Source: Apostichopus japonicus
Taxonomy: Eukaryota; Echinodermata; Holothuroidea; Aspidochirotida; Stichopodidae
Reading direction: 5' to 3'
Length of the DNA: 64,000 nt
Assembly: GCF_037975245.1 (NCBI RefSeq)
Contig: NC_092581.1
Location: 16,805,303 to 16,869,302, forward strand
The position numbers were made by a program, and so were the translations under genes. Positions 1-13,050 of the stretch are shown in pieces; position 1 is the stretch's first letter; each line of letters starts with the position of its first letter. Below the pieces are notes generated by a model. It had not been told where the DNA came from, searched no databases, and worked only from the letters and a program-made list of their open reading frames with translations.

Positions 1-1938
1 CAAGTGCGACCTCAGTTTTTCAAGTTTATGTTGACGGTACTTGATGCTTACTACTATGTATAGCCAGATTCTATCGCTGGGGTGGAATATACAGCATCCC
101 TATATAGCTATATTACCCAAAGGCAATGTTAATTAATTTGTCATTTTCGAAATTCATCCAATTGGAAAGTTTGTGTGTTAAGATTCCCTTTCGTGTTATT
201 TAGCAATCTGCTAATAACTTTCACTTGACATTTTTTTTCTGTCTTTGACTATATGACTTTTCTTATTCGTTTTATAGAGTAATTCACAATGTGTTTTGAT
301 CTCTTGCATATCCGTTAATTGCACACACGGATCGGTCATAACTCCTAACATGGCAACCAAAAATCTGGCAATAAAGACAAACGTAAGCTGGTTCAAGCAT
401 ATCGTTGGTATAGAGTTGAAATCGTGATTTTCACATGATTCTGGGAAAATCGTGACTAAGTCATGAACTAAGGTGCTGTTTATGGATGACTGGAGCCCCG
501 GTCTGTGCGTGATAATAACTCCAAAAAATGCAATAATCCTAGAAAAAAAAACACGTTTAGATACATTTCTGTAATTTGCGAGAGGGGAACGAGGCGTTCG
601 TTTTGTAGATTCTAATTTTTTATTAAAGATTTTATGTCTGCAGTGATTAGTACATTGATCTGTTCGTGTATTTTTCAATGTTTATGAAGTTTTCAACGGT
701 TTCGTAAACTGAATTTAATGAATCCAATGGATGTATTACAAGATATTTAATTTGTTAAAATAGATGAGCCTTAATTGAACAGTCATAAGAAAAGTTGGAA
801 TTGACTTATATGAAAATAGCTATTACTGTTATAATTTGTGGAATACTTTTAGGGATTAAAAAAATATTGAACGTATTCCGAAAGAAATGTCAAGATGAAA
901 AACACATTGACATCGAAATGGTTTAATGCCAAATTTAGGACTAACTGTCCAGATTGCCAAGTGAATTGTAGAACGAGAGAAAAACATTTTATTGAAAACA
1001 AAATAGACTACTTACAGAAGATATCACCCAAACTAGATTCCATAAAACATATTAACAGATAATTCCAGATGATGTACAAGTTTGAAGTTTATTTTAGCAA
1101 CCCCCCCCCCCCCCCCGCCAAAAAATCTAAAAAATCGAGAACTTATCGAGAAATATGTCCACTCTTTGTAACATAGTGTTTGTCTTTTTCTTACTTTCAG
1201 TATAATTTTTGTTTGTGAACTTATATTTTCATGATAGAGAAACAGTTTGGAATTGTGTGTTAAATCCACTCATTAAGTAAGATCATATAGAAGTCGGGTT
1301 ACATGTAGATCAAATACATTACTGTAATAAACGACATGATAATTCTCATATCAATGGGTGTTGTAAAGGCCAAAATTCACTGTCAGTGTGAAGTTGTAAA
1401 TCAGTTCAAAATTAAGCGATTTCTAAGGGCAAGACTTATCAAAATGGTAGTGTTGAAACTGACGCGAGGCAGCAAGGTTGAAATTATCACGTTCTTATAC
1501 TTATGCTAACATCTCATAAGAAGATATATCAACTGGTTCAGTTTTGAGAATTATAAAACTTTAATGAACTGTTTCTTTGATCGGCTCTTGTTCAATTACG
1601 TAGTTATTACAATACTCAGTTCATGCAATACTAATATGCCTGTCCCTCCAACCGATTATATTATTACGTAATTAAATGGTATGATGATGCAACACTTCAC
1701 GTTGTCTATTATATGCAAATTTTAGCCTAAACATGTACACCTCGAGAGAAAGTAAATCTACCAGTTAGAATAAACTTCTGAATAGTACTATAAAGGTCTT
1801 CACATATGCAATGATATAATAATGTAGCCAACCATTTAACACTAAAATATTAATTAATTATTATATTTGACCAAGATTTGTATGTACTATTATGTCTGGT
1901 GTGCGTTTCATATGTACAGTATACGTGTGTATACTTAC
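1..1938 (-). other. start of sim intron 7 (continues off the left edge)
   Basis: This is A+T-rich non-coding sequence with a C run at about 1100-1116. A minus-strand open frame of 155 codons at 211-678 has no recognisable domain and lacks SIM residues. No further exon, RNA gene or mobile element was recognised. Confidence 0.7.
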
Positions 1939-2045
1939 ATGTCTGATGTGCGTATCGTATGTGGAGAACGTCCATCGGATGAACAAAGTGATATAAGGTT
2001 TTCTCGATGATGTCTTGAGGCTCATACCCAGTTAGAAGAGCAACT
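1939..2045 (-). CDS. sim: sim coding exon 7: PAS-B
   Basis: The exon is 107 nt, with acceptor CTACACTATAG; its first base completes Lys246. It ends T|GTAAGTA, with one base of the next codon. Residues 247-281 read [20 protein letters not shown] then [15 protein letters not shown]. The next expected SIM segment (KGQVTTKYYR) was looked for on the minus strand of 1-1938 and not found, so exon 8 lies outside the window. Confidence 0.95.
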
Positions 2046-5000
2046 CTATAGTGTAGCAATAATGAAAAATATATCATGAACGCATTTAATGATGTCATGG
2101 TGACGTGAATTCGAAGATTATATGGCAATAAATATCTAGAAACTTTGATATTAATGAAGCAATTGATATTTTGATTTAAGCTCATTCTTGATTATCCGAG
2201 TACCGAGAAAAGAATTATGCATGTATAAAATATTATCATCCTCGAAAATATTTAAATATTAGTTACAAATGATAAGTGATAATATAAGTAACATTAAATT
2301 ATACATGAGCTAGATTCTTAAAACAATCAGTTAAACTGCTGAGCCGTTTGAATTTAAATGAATGAATGTCATCGAATAAACAAGCAGGAATATTTAAAGT
2401 AAATATGTTACACCAATGATTAATCATTACATAGTATACGTCAATACAAATAAGCTAGAGTGATGAATATTCATAGTATCATGTACTTTAAGAGATTACT
2501 TCAGCGAGAATAGCTTGAATATACTCACTTTCCATCTAAGAATATCAGTTTCATATCCAAGCTTGCTCTGAACATGAACATGTTTGAATAAAGTTTGACC
2601 TCCGTTAGCGAACTTGGCGGTAAAGAGTGACCAATAGCAACGAGTCCAACATTGTGATAGCATCCGTCGTATGGAGCAACATCCAATGTATACTGCTTTA
2701 TTTTCAGGTAACCATGGCAATGAATGACCTGAAATACAAACAAGTATGAAGATTGTCAGTAAGTGTATATTAGACCGCATTTAATGAGGAGTAACATTGC
2801 GATTAATTAATTAACATTAATAATTAAGCAATACCACATCAGTAACTATATGTTTAAATCTGCAACGGTCGGGAAGATGTACTTAGTAATGCAATCAATA
2901 TTTCGTACAATTAAACCTCTTGTACTTTCGACTGATTTAATATCTAATGTTTGTTTCTTTTTGTTTCAGGGAAGCATCCAGAAGTAAGAAAGATGTCTGC
3001 TTCATTTGGTGGTTTCAAGTTCGGTTTTCATCCATTGCTGTTGTTATTAACACTTTGAAATGTTTCAGATAAGGCAATGTGTAGTCTTCACAATAAAGCT
3101 ATACAATTGCACGGTAGTAAATCGAATTATCCGATATGAGGAATTTTTAAACCTTTACCTACGGCTACTAACCTTGTATCCGCCAGAAGTAAGACCAGCA
3201 TTCCGCTTGGCAAGGACACATTTCATTCGTAAGAAAAAGTTTCTCTCTAGCTCAAAATCTGAAAAGGAAACAAACAAATAAATATGTCAAGATATGGGAT
3301 TGATTAGACTAGTTAAAATAACTTGAAGTAGTGCGTCTAAACATTACGTTACCATGGCAAAATGTCAAATCAAGAATTGTCTGATAGAGTGTCTTCTTTT
3401 CACATTTTAAACCTGTATTAAAGACTTAATTAATTGAATGAACGAAAAATAAAATCCATAATTACTGAAAATACTTCTATACTCCTATAAATTACTGTAA
3501 GAGTAATTACATCCTACACCGGACAGAAGAATATGATTCAATGCAATTATGTTTAAAGCTATCAAAACCGGCTGAACTTATGGATGCTTAACTTGAAGAA
3601 ATCGTCTGTGAAAATGTGATTCCTTAGGTAAGCATTGTGTTTCATTATACTTTAAGAAAGTTAGATGCTTGTATTATATACACATATAGCTGTATTCCAT
3701 TAACGACATCATTCATCTCTCATTTCGTTAAGGCAACGCAGCGAAGACTGTTTCAAACATCCCCATATGACCCAACTACGCCATTTCATGAGAAGGGTTC
3801 CACTTTATGGTCATCGTTCTAGAACATGCTGTGTGCATCTCTATTTAGCACACAATCGATCCAATGCTGTATGACAACACGTAAACAACCCGTCTCGCAG
3901 GTGCCTCATTTCATACATTGCGTGAATCAAAAGATAATTTGGAGTAATTGTGACGTAATAGGGAAGACGAGAGGTGGCGTGAACTATTTTCAACTGTTTA
4001 TATATTGTCTTACCGGCCATGGAGTGTGCGTGGTAGGGCTGAGGCGTGAGTAGGGCGGTCATCTCGTCATGATCAGCAGGGTGTATATACTCGTAAATAC
4101 TATTGCCGGTCAACTCCACCTATAGTTAAGAGGAAATGAATATATAATGAGAACAGGCTCGTTCAAAGTTCAGAAAAATTGTCAAATTGAATCAATTGAC
4201 AAGTTGGTTAACATTATCAGTAAACAGGGCTATGCTAATATCCACAGGGGTCAAGTGTTTCCTTTTCTTATATTACCGGAGAAGTTATTTGAGAATTTTG
4301 TCTTTCCTTCTAATTTCGTACTTCCATATGTTGCTTACAGATCATTTACTGCCGATGACGATTGGCTATATTTTTCAACGTGTTTATAGACATTTCTTTC
4401 CCTCGAATACGTTTAGTCAAGATATTTGTATTTGTATTTTTTTTTGTTCCAGCCTCACGGCGCATACAGGCCCTTTACCTCCCTCAATCCTTGCAGTAAT
4501 TTTCTTGATTTCCAATATATATATGTAAAGGCTTACAGGCGTTCTACAGATGTAGGCTATTGCCAAAGTTCCTCCTCTACTATACGTTATTCCACCAATA
4601 ACCTTTGTCTGGAAATATTGCCAGGTATAAATATATATTCACCTTCCGTGAACGCCGATGACATCGAAAGTCGGAGTCAGTTTCAATCATGGCCAACAAT
4701 TTGTTGGCAAACAACAGCAACAATCGCTTCACTAGATCGTATTTCAGCCATATTCTGGCTTGACGCTGTTTATTTTGGACACATCAAACAAACCAGTGAA
4801 TGTTCGCGATTATTAGCTTCAAAGATTACAAGTTCATGGGTACTTTCAATGCACGGAGCTCAGAAAAAACAGGTATCGTATCCCAGTTAGCATGTTAAAG
4901 CTTAATATAACGTGATGAAATGGTGTGAAAAAGTGCGCGACTTTCATTCAGTCATAGGGAGATGCAGGGTTGTACTAACAAATGTTTGTATACTTCAGCT

Positions 5001-5892
5001 CACAAAAATGTTATTTATCATTTAGGATTTCCCTCGTCCCTACCCGGTCTGGACTGGATATTTATGTCCTTGAAGTTACATGCAAAGCTTCCTAACAGCG
5101 GTAGTTTGGTCATTTGAGGGGGTTCAATAACTTTACCACCGGTGCACCAATATTGAGAGACCGTGAGCTTCACTCCTCCTGATTTTATCCTTTATGTACA
5201 CACAAGTATGACAAAGTAACACGAAATTACAACAACAAGCGTTTCTTAAGTGGTATCGTAAAATTGTTTAGTGACAATAATTATTAATGACAATGACTTT
5301 CGGATTTTCCCTTCGTTCCTTCATTAACTAGCCGCCCTCCCCCTATCCCCATCGGTCATAACCCCTGCATTTGCGTCATGTCGTGGGATCCTCCACGTGA
5401 CTCTTAACGTACCAAGAGCGGACATGTTTACTCTGTGCCAGCGTTGCATGGTAAAATAGTATATAAAACAAAGTAACTTAAGTAACCCGTGATTATCAAG
5501 CTTATCTGCAAATCGCAAATCTAACGACATTAGGGACCTTTACATACACACCATTAATTATATTCAGTAACAACTATATGTATCAGCTTTGTGCCCCGCG
5601 CGAAATTCCGGCAATAAAAATAGGCTTGAAATCGGTTAAGTGATTTCACCTCAGATACTGGAATATCTCATTGTATGTTCGCTTTTCACATACCTGTGAG
5701 AGTCCCAGATGAACCGATGCTGTTTCGCTGATGTAAATAATCTTGCCATCAGGTGCTACCACGAAAATAAAGCCATCCAGCGTCTGAAATGAAAGGAGAC
5801 AAAATAACGATAACGGTAACTTGATAATATATATAAGTATATAATTCATGTCAAAATATGCGTGTACACATATAAATATATTTCTATAAATA

Positions 5893-5950
<58 letters not shown>

Positions 5951-6018
5951 TATATATATATATATAGGTATATATATATTTATATATATATATAGGTATA
6001 TATATATATAGGTATATA

Positions 6019-6057
<39 letters not shown>

Positions 6058-9000
6058 TCATGTATTCGTTGATTTTATTGTACAAACCTGTAACAAATGA
6101 GCACCCAGTTCTTTCGTCATGGCATCTAGTGTTGAGGTCGTCCTACTGCCCCAAGAATCACCGAGACCTATGGAATAAGGTAAAGATAATTTTATCAATT
6201 CACATCACAAGTTTCTTTTAATATATGAAGTACTATGATGACAAAGAAGTTAAACGATACCTTGCGAGAGTCAAATGTGATTTGTTGTTGAATAGTGTGT
6301 ACGGGAGTGTTAATATTTCCTTTTCGTAACCTTTATACTGAGTCCGATTGTCAGTTTGAAACACGATTAAAGTTATCAAAACCGTGTAATATACTAATAA
6401 GGCTAGTTTCAGTCATTCACAGGGAGTCCAACGATAGATAAGTGTGCTGCTGGTGGGGTAACAATGTTTAACAAAAAGACATAATTTCTGTTTTCCCCCC
6501 TCCTCGGTGCTTCTAAAAGAAAACTGTTTATTAGATGTAATGCCATATGGTCAGAATTAATACTGCAAACTTACAATGTGGGCCTTCTAATGGGACAGTG
6601 TACGTTGTTACTTTCGTGACAAATATTGTGATTAAAAATGGGCAAAAATAATTGCTGCATATAATACGCAATCGAAGTGCACAAGTACAATACAAAAACA
6701 TAATTAATAGTAGTCCTGTTACAGGGTACTCTGGGTAGCAGCTAACTTCTAGTTGTAAATCATTGCTTAACTTTACACACCACATGGCCTACTTGGTCTA
6801 CCATGGTTTACTTGGTCTACCATGGTCTACTTGGTCTACCATGGTCTACTTGGTCTACCATGGTCTACCATTGGTCTACCATTGGTCTATCATGGACACC
6901 ACAAGTCTAGAAGGCTTAACTTCTCATGAAATCAATACCGCCACCAACATGACCCATCATTTTATTCAGTTGACAATATAACATAGCTTTCTTGGCACGA
7001 CAACAGGTTTGACTATAACCGCGTTATCAAGGCATACACAAAGCAGTGTAGTATCATTATCTTATAGCCTACATGCATTCATTCATAACATTAGGGAGTC
7101 GATGATTAAGAAAAGGAAGTATATTAATTAAAGGTTTCATTTCCAAAACCAAAAGAAAAAAGGAAACCGTAGTTTGCTTAGATTATTAGGATTTATGATG
7201 ATATCCTATGTTTACTCTCCACCAGACGTTTGATAGCACAGAAAACGGATATTGCTTACAGAGATTCATCTGGAAGAGAAGGCATCGATCAATAACAAAC
7301 AGTAAACTAGTGGAACTATCTGTCGTGCCGATCGTGACAGCTTAGATGTTACAGCTTCAATGGAATCGTAATTATGCAAACAAATCCAGAATCTACTGCA
7401 GACCCCTCACATCCTGTCAATGCTTCGAGTGGGTTCGCTGTTTGCGAATACTTCAAAGTATTTCAATTAGGGTTGGTATCATGTCACAAGTTTATCTCAA
7501 GTTTGTCAAAACAAGTTCACAATTGTACACCGCACTATTAAGGAACATGAAACTGTACAGTGATAGGCTGCGTATAGGTTCTGTTTCCTAACCTGTATGG
7601 TGAATAGTACTTTATTATTGGTACAGTATAGTGCTGAGAGAATATACAAGTCAGACTACTCTTACTTTCTGATGAAGGACTAAAAGAAAACCTTCCTTGT
7701 ACCCAGCCATTTACACCTTTCCACACCATCTGTTCCCCAGACATCCGATCCACCCACCTATCATCCTTCCTGCATCTATGTATCTTACCCCTAACAACCC
7801 CCCCCCCCCCTCTGCCCTCTCTGATTTTTCACCCTCATGAGCCTCTAGAGATAGCCTGCTGTTTTCTGTTTCCATCATTGTATCTATTGTTCCCTCTTCA
7901 TATTACCACTGGTATACCTTTGTCACCAACAGACCCTTTACCTCGATAAATATCATGTTCCTTGTCCCTGTGCTAACATCCCACACCCATGTTCGTATGT
8001 CCACTACCCCTGTTCTTATGTCCCCTAGCCCTGTTGTGATGTCCTCTACCCCTGTCGTGATGTCCCTTACCCTGTCGTTATGTCCTGTACCCATGTTCTT
8101 ATGTCCCCTACCCTTCTTCTTTTGTCCTCTACCCTTCTTCTTATGTCCTCTCACCCTGTTCTTAGGTGCCCTACCTCTGTCGTGATGCCCCTACCCCTGT
8201 CGTGATGTCCCCCACCCCTGTTGAGCTATCTTCTACCCCTGTTCTGAGGTCCCCTACCCCTGTCGTAATGTCCCCTACCCCTGTCGTGATGTCCCCCACC
8301 CCTGTCGTGTTATCCTCTACCCCTATCGTAATGTCCGCTACCCCTATCGTGTGTCCTCTACCCCTGTCATGAGGTTCCCTACCCCTGTAGTGATGTCCTC
8401 TACCCCTGTCGTGTTACCCTCTACCCCTGTTCTGAGGTCCCCTACCCCTGTCGTGAGGTCCCCTACCCCTATCGTGAAGTCCTCTACCCTTGTTCTTATG
8501 TTCTTTACCATTTCTCCTTGAGTTTAGGTGTTTTGTACCGTTCCCAATCTGCAAACTGTGAGGAATAACCATAACCGAAACAGCAGGTGTCACGAGAAAA
8601 GGCAATCAAACAAAATTACTTTCACTTTTGGAAGTTTTTAGGCCCAGCAAAACATGATTGTCTTCTCCTTTTATATTGCTATTATTTCGTATTTTTCTTG
8701 TTGGTATTATTAATTGTCAATACAGATTCTACTAACCATCCTATCTTAAAAAAATCACCCAGAATGTTCAGATCTCTATTTTTGAATTAGCGAAAGAATA
8801 TTACAGGTCATCCTTGTTTTTTTGTTGGTAAAGTTTATGAAAAGCAAAACTGGTATAGAAGACCACATTTCCACATCTTCTCAAGATTTGTAATATGATT
8901 TTATGAAGTTCAACTATTTTGATGGCCCGGGGCCCTATGATGACATGTCATGCGGTGTACACCTGGTGCAATGGGCTATCGGGTGGCCGCTCTTATCATA

Positions 9001-11908
9001 TTATCGGGGAAATCAAAATGACCCGCAGGTAGACAAGTTCTTTTCCCAAGATGTGAACAACAAAGTCAAGTATTGGGTTTAATAGCCGAATGCTTGTTTG
9101 AGTTTTTATTTACGTTTCAGAGAATAAAAGTTCACATGGAATGGACCCTTCTCCATGAATTGATTATTAAGAACAACTTGACATATTCTGCATATAAAAA
9201 GATCGGTTTAAAAACAAAGTAATTACGGAAATAATCCATTTATTATGAATTTTGATGATTTTAATTTCTCTTTTTCTTTTAATATTTGGTACAATTCGAA
9301 CTTTGGAGTTAATAATTCGGTGCAATCCTTCTCTGACACACATACTTTTTTGTTGCTATGGCTGTCAGGACTATAAGATACTTATTCTATTGCTCTTGTT
9401 AAACTAGAGTAACGAAGCTCGTGTTGAATGTTTTGGTATGGTCAAACGTCTAAAACTACCATTTTAATTTCTCTGACAATTCTTTCTCAAAATACTTATA
9501 ATTTTTTTTGTATTTACTTTCAATCATGGGGCAACAAGGCAAATCGAAAAGCCTGTAGTTATCTTTCTATTTTACATTAGCAAGCTATTACTATTGACAG
9601 TAGCTAAATGGATCCTTAAAAGTATGTGTTTAATGTCATGTTATTGTTTTGATTCCATTGATTTGATGCAAAACAATTTTCGTATAGATTTATAAGATAG
9701 TTTCGTGAATGGAGAATTTCAAAACAACAACTGTTTACAGGCCTAATCTTAAATAGTTTAAACATAACAGCGCGAATACAGAGATTCATTGAACACATTT
9801 CAATTCACACAGATATTCTTTGTCATAACGTCTGTATGGATTAATTTTAATATTGTAGTGTTAAACAAACAAAAGTAATATGAATGAGGATTTTCTCCCG
9901 TGTGTTTGATATTTTAAGAATAGATAAATATCTGATCAATTAAATCAAATGTTTCTGTATCGTAAATACCGATTTTTAAACCTGTTGGTTTATACCATGA
10001 TATATGATTAGTGTACTGCGCCCCAGGACACGAGGGCTCATCTGAAAACTATGAGCCTCCTTCGGGGCATGTTCTGTTTGTGAATTGCTATGGTTAGTAT
10101 ATGGTTTGTGGACTGCATGCTGCATAACAAAGCCAGGTGTTGATAAACTATGCAGTTAGCCTAAAGTCAAGTTTGAGTGGACGAGGTAAGTGACGGCACA
10201 GTTAATTAAATCGGACAGGTTTTAATGATTTAAGTAAAAAACTCACCTGGTTTCTAATAATAAATGACGAAATATTAGAAGTATTTAGCAAAGTCAAACC
10301 ACAGAATGTTTTTAGTTATGGTAACGAAATACAACAAACTTCCTATAAAGTGATTTGGAATCCATTTCAATTAATGTGAGTGAAAACATTGACATGGCTC
10401 AATAAAAACGAACTTGAGATGTAGGTGTGGTGTAAATACAGGGCGGCAGACCTATACACTATTATCATAAAAACTAATGTGATAACTTATAACTAATGCG
10501 ATTCTACCACGACTGCTTGTATCGCTCAAATTAAAACCGGGAACTTTAAAACAATACCTCCACAGAATCATATTTTATGAAACTCAAAGAATCTTACATA
10601 ATAATCAAGTTTCTTAAAGACTTTTAGAGCAGAAAGTTAAAACGAATATTTTTAGACGTCTGGTAGAATTCATCATGAAACAGGATGAAAAGTTGCTTCG
10701 GAATATATTCAATAATATTAACAACATATAAATCAATACAATTCTTGATTTCTGTCATAATTAAAACACATATTGTTATCGTGCTATTAATAGGTTTAAA
10801 GGTTAAAAATGTTTGATAATACATGCCAGTTGTCGAAATTATATATTTCTTTCATGCATGAATTATCAAACCCTACGTTGGCCTCAGCAGAAGCATTCTC
10901 GAACATATCAAAATATGTTTTCCCCCGTATCTGCCATTTATGGAAGAATATGATATTTACTTTATACATTGATGATCTAAACCAAGATATGTATTTATTA
11001 CATAATGTTGAGTTTGAGGAATTATCTCATAACTAAAGGAGATTATATTAATGATGTTATATATTTGCAATTTTCTAAATCTACCATCTGTGGCCACGGT
11101 AGATGATTACACTTTTACATTGCATCAAAGGTTCATAGCCAGTTTAGTAGAGTACAAAATAATTCAAACTTTCGGGAAGTTTACCTTCAAATGAATCTAA
11201 AAACTGGTATTCTGGTTTTAATTTGCTGCAAATATTAGGAAAAGCAATCAAAAACATGAAATAATCGACACATGCGACTTTTGCTACATTTTGATGGACA
11301 GATTCTGCCAAACTTCCCGTTGAGTTCAGAAAGAGGTTGGCATGATTTTAAATAAAACTCTGATTTTAACTCATTTAAAGTTGGAGGTTACTGGAACGTG
11401 GCGAGGTTACCATGTGTCCGGCTTGATTACAAGGAACGCGGAGGTACAGCAGGGGGCTGTAACCTAACCTCCATAATACAGATGGTGAACACCAAACTGT
11501 CCTCTCCGGGCCAAGGATTTTTCTCCCACCCGACCTTACCCGGGTACAGCAATGTTCCAAGTCACCTTATTGCTCAAAATAGATATTTGTGGTCACTTTG
11601 ATCTTCCAACCGAGACCCTGAAATATCATCCGTCTTTTAAAAAAAAATCTTTATGTTAAAGTTTGAGTCTATCGAAAATGCAGAATAAATGTCCCTACTT
11701 TCGTAAATTTATGCCCCAAGATATTTGGCTTAATTTTTTCCATATCTTCGTTGAGGAGTATGACGGTCAATATTGGCCGCAGTCCGTGACAATATGGGTG
11801 TTATGAAGGATGGTGTGTGATCAAACCTAATTGTACTCTATCAAGTTTTGTTAGATTCATCTTCATGAAATGTATCGATGGATCATCAGAGCTGGAGAAG
11901 ATTTATAT

Positions 11909-11948
<40 letters not shown>

Positions 11949-11985
11949 ATATATATATATATATAAATATTCAATTCTTATAGCT

Positions 11986-12030
<45 letters not shown>

Positions 12031-12042
12031 TTCAATTCTTAT

Positions 12043-12096
<54 letters not shown>

Positions 12097-12113
12097 ATCT
12101 ATCTATCTATCTA

Positions 12114-12202
<89 letters not shown>

Positions 12203-12929
12203 ACAAGACGGCAGACAAACAAAGAATTACATTTGCGTCAATATGTTAGTCTTGTGTTGCAGATAAATCATTCTGACGGATAAAAAGATATGTTACTAAT
12301 TTCAGGCTTCACTGATTCTCTCTGCTTCATTTTAAGTTAATTAAATTCTTTTTTGATATTCACTGTGGTGACTTGTGTCTGACAACAATCGTTCTTTTTT
12401 TACATGAAAATGGGTTTTAAAACGAATATTTCTAAAGCCATGGTAAATATATTGAATTACATAACCAAATGTTCATCTTATTCTTTTTTAAAAGGAGAGA
12501 TTTTAATTGCGGGAGAAAAGGAGAACGTTGGCGGTGCCAAGATAAAGACTGGAACATTATACCGTAGTACATTAGGTACATTGTGTATGGATATCTGTGG
12601 ATTCGTTACACCTCACCAAATACACATGTCTTGCCTGCCTTAATATTAATTAGAGAACATGGTTGGATCAACCAGTGCATTTTATAGAGGTGACATTCAA
12701 TTTAGCTAATTGGAAATGAAACGAGCCAAGTGGGTGTCCGTGTTTTCAGGTTACCAACTTGCATTTATGTGTATATGACTTGTAATAAAGAAACCAAATA
12801 TAATGTAAAACCACGTATAAGAACAATTGAAGAATACAAGGAATGAAGAACATATATTTTGGCAGAGTCCGTGATATCCCCGTGGTGGTGCAAAGACCAC
12901 CATTTGCTTAACAATCAATCGATCAATCA

Positions 12930-12968
<39 letters not shown>

Positions 12969-12990
12969 CCTATATATATATAGGCCTATA

Positions 12991-13050
<60 letters not shown>

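Noticed and set aside
211-678. 155-codon minus-strand open frame
   Set aside because: No recognised domain, no SIM residues, lies in intron 7. Open frames of this size are expected by chance in 64 kb.
4426-4890. 154-codon plus-strand open frame opposite sim intron 3
   Set aside because: No recognised domain and no supporting context.
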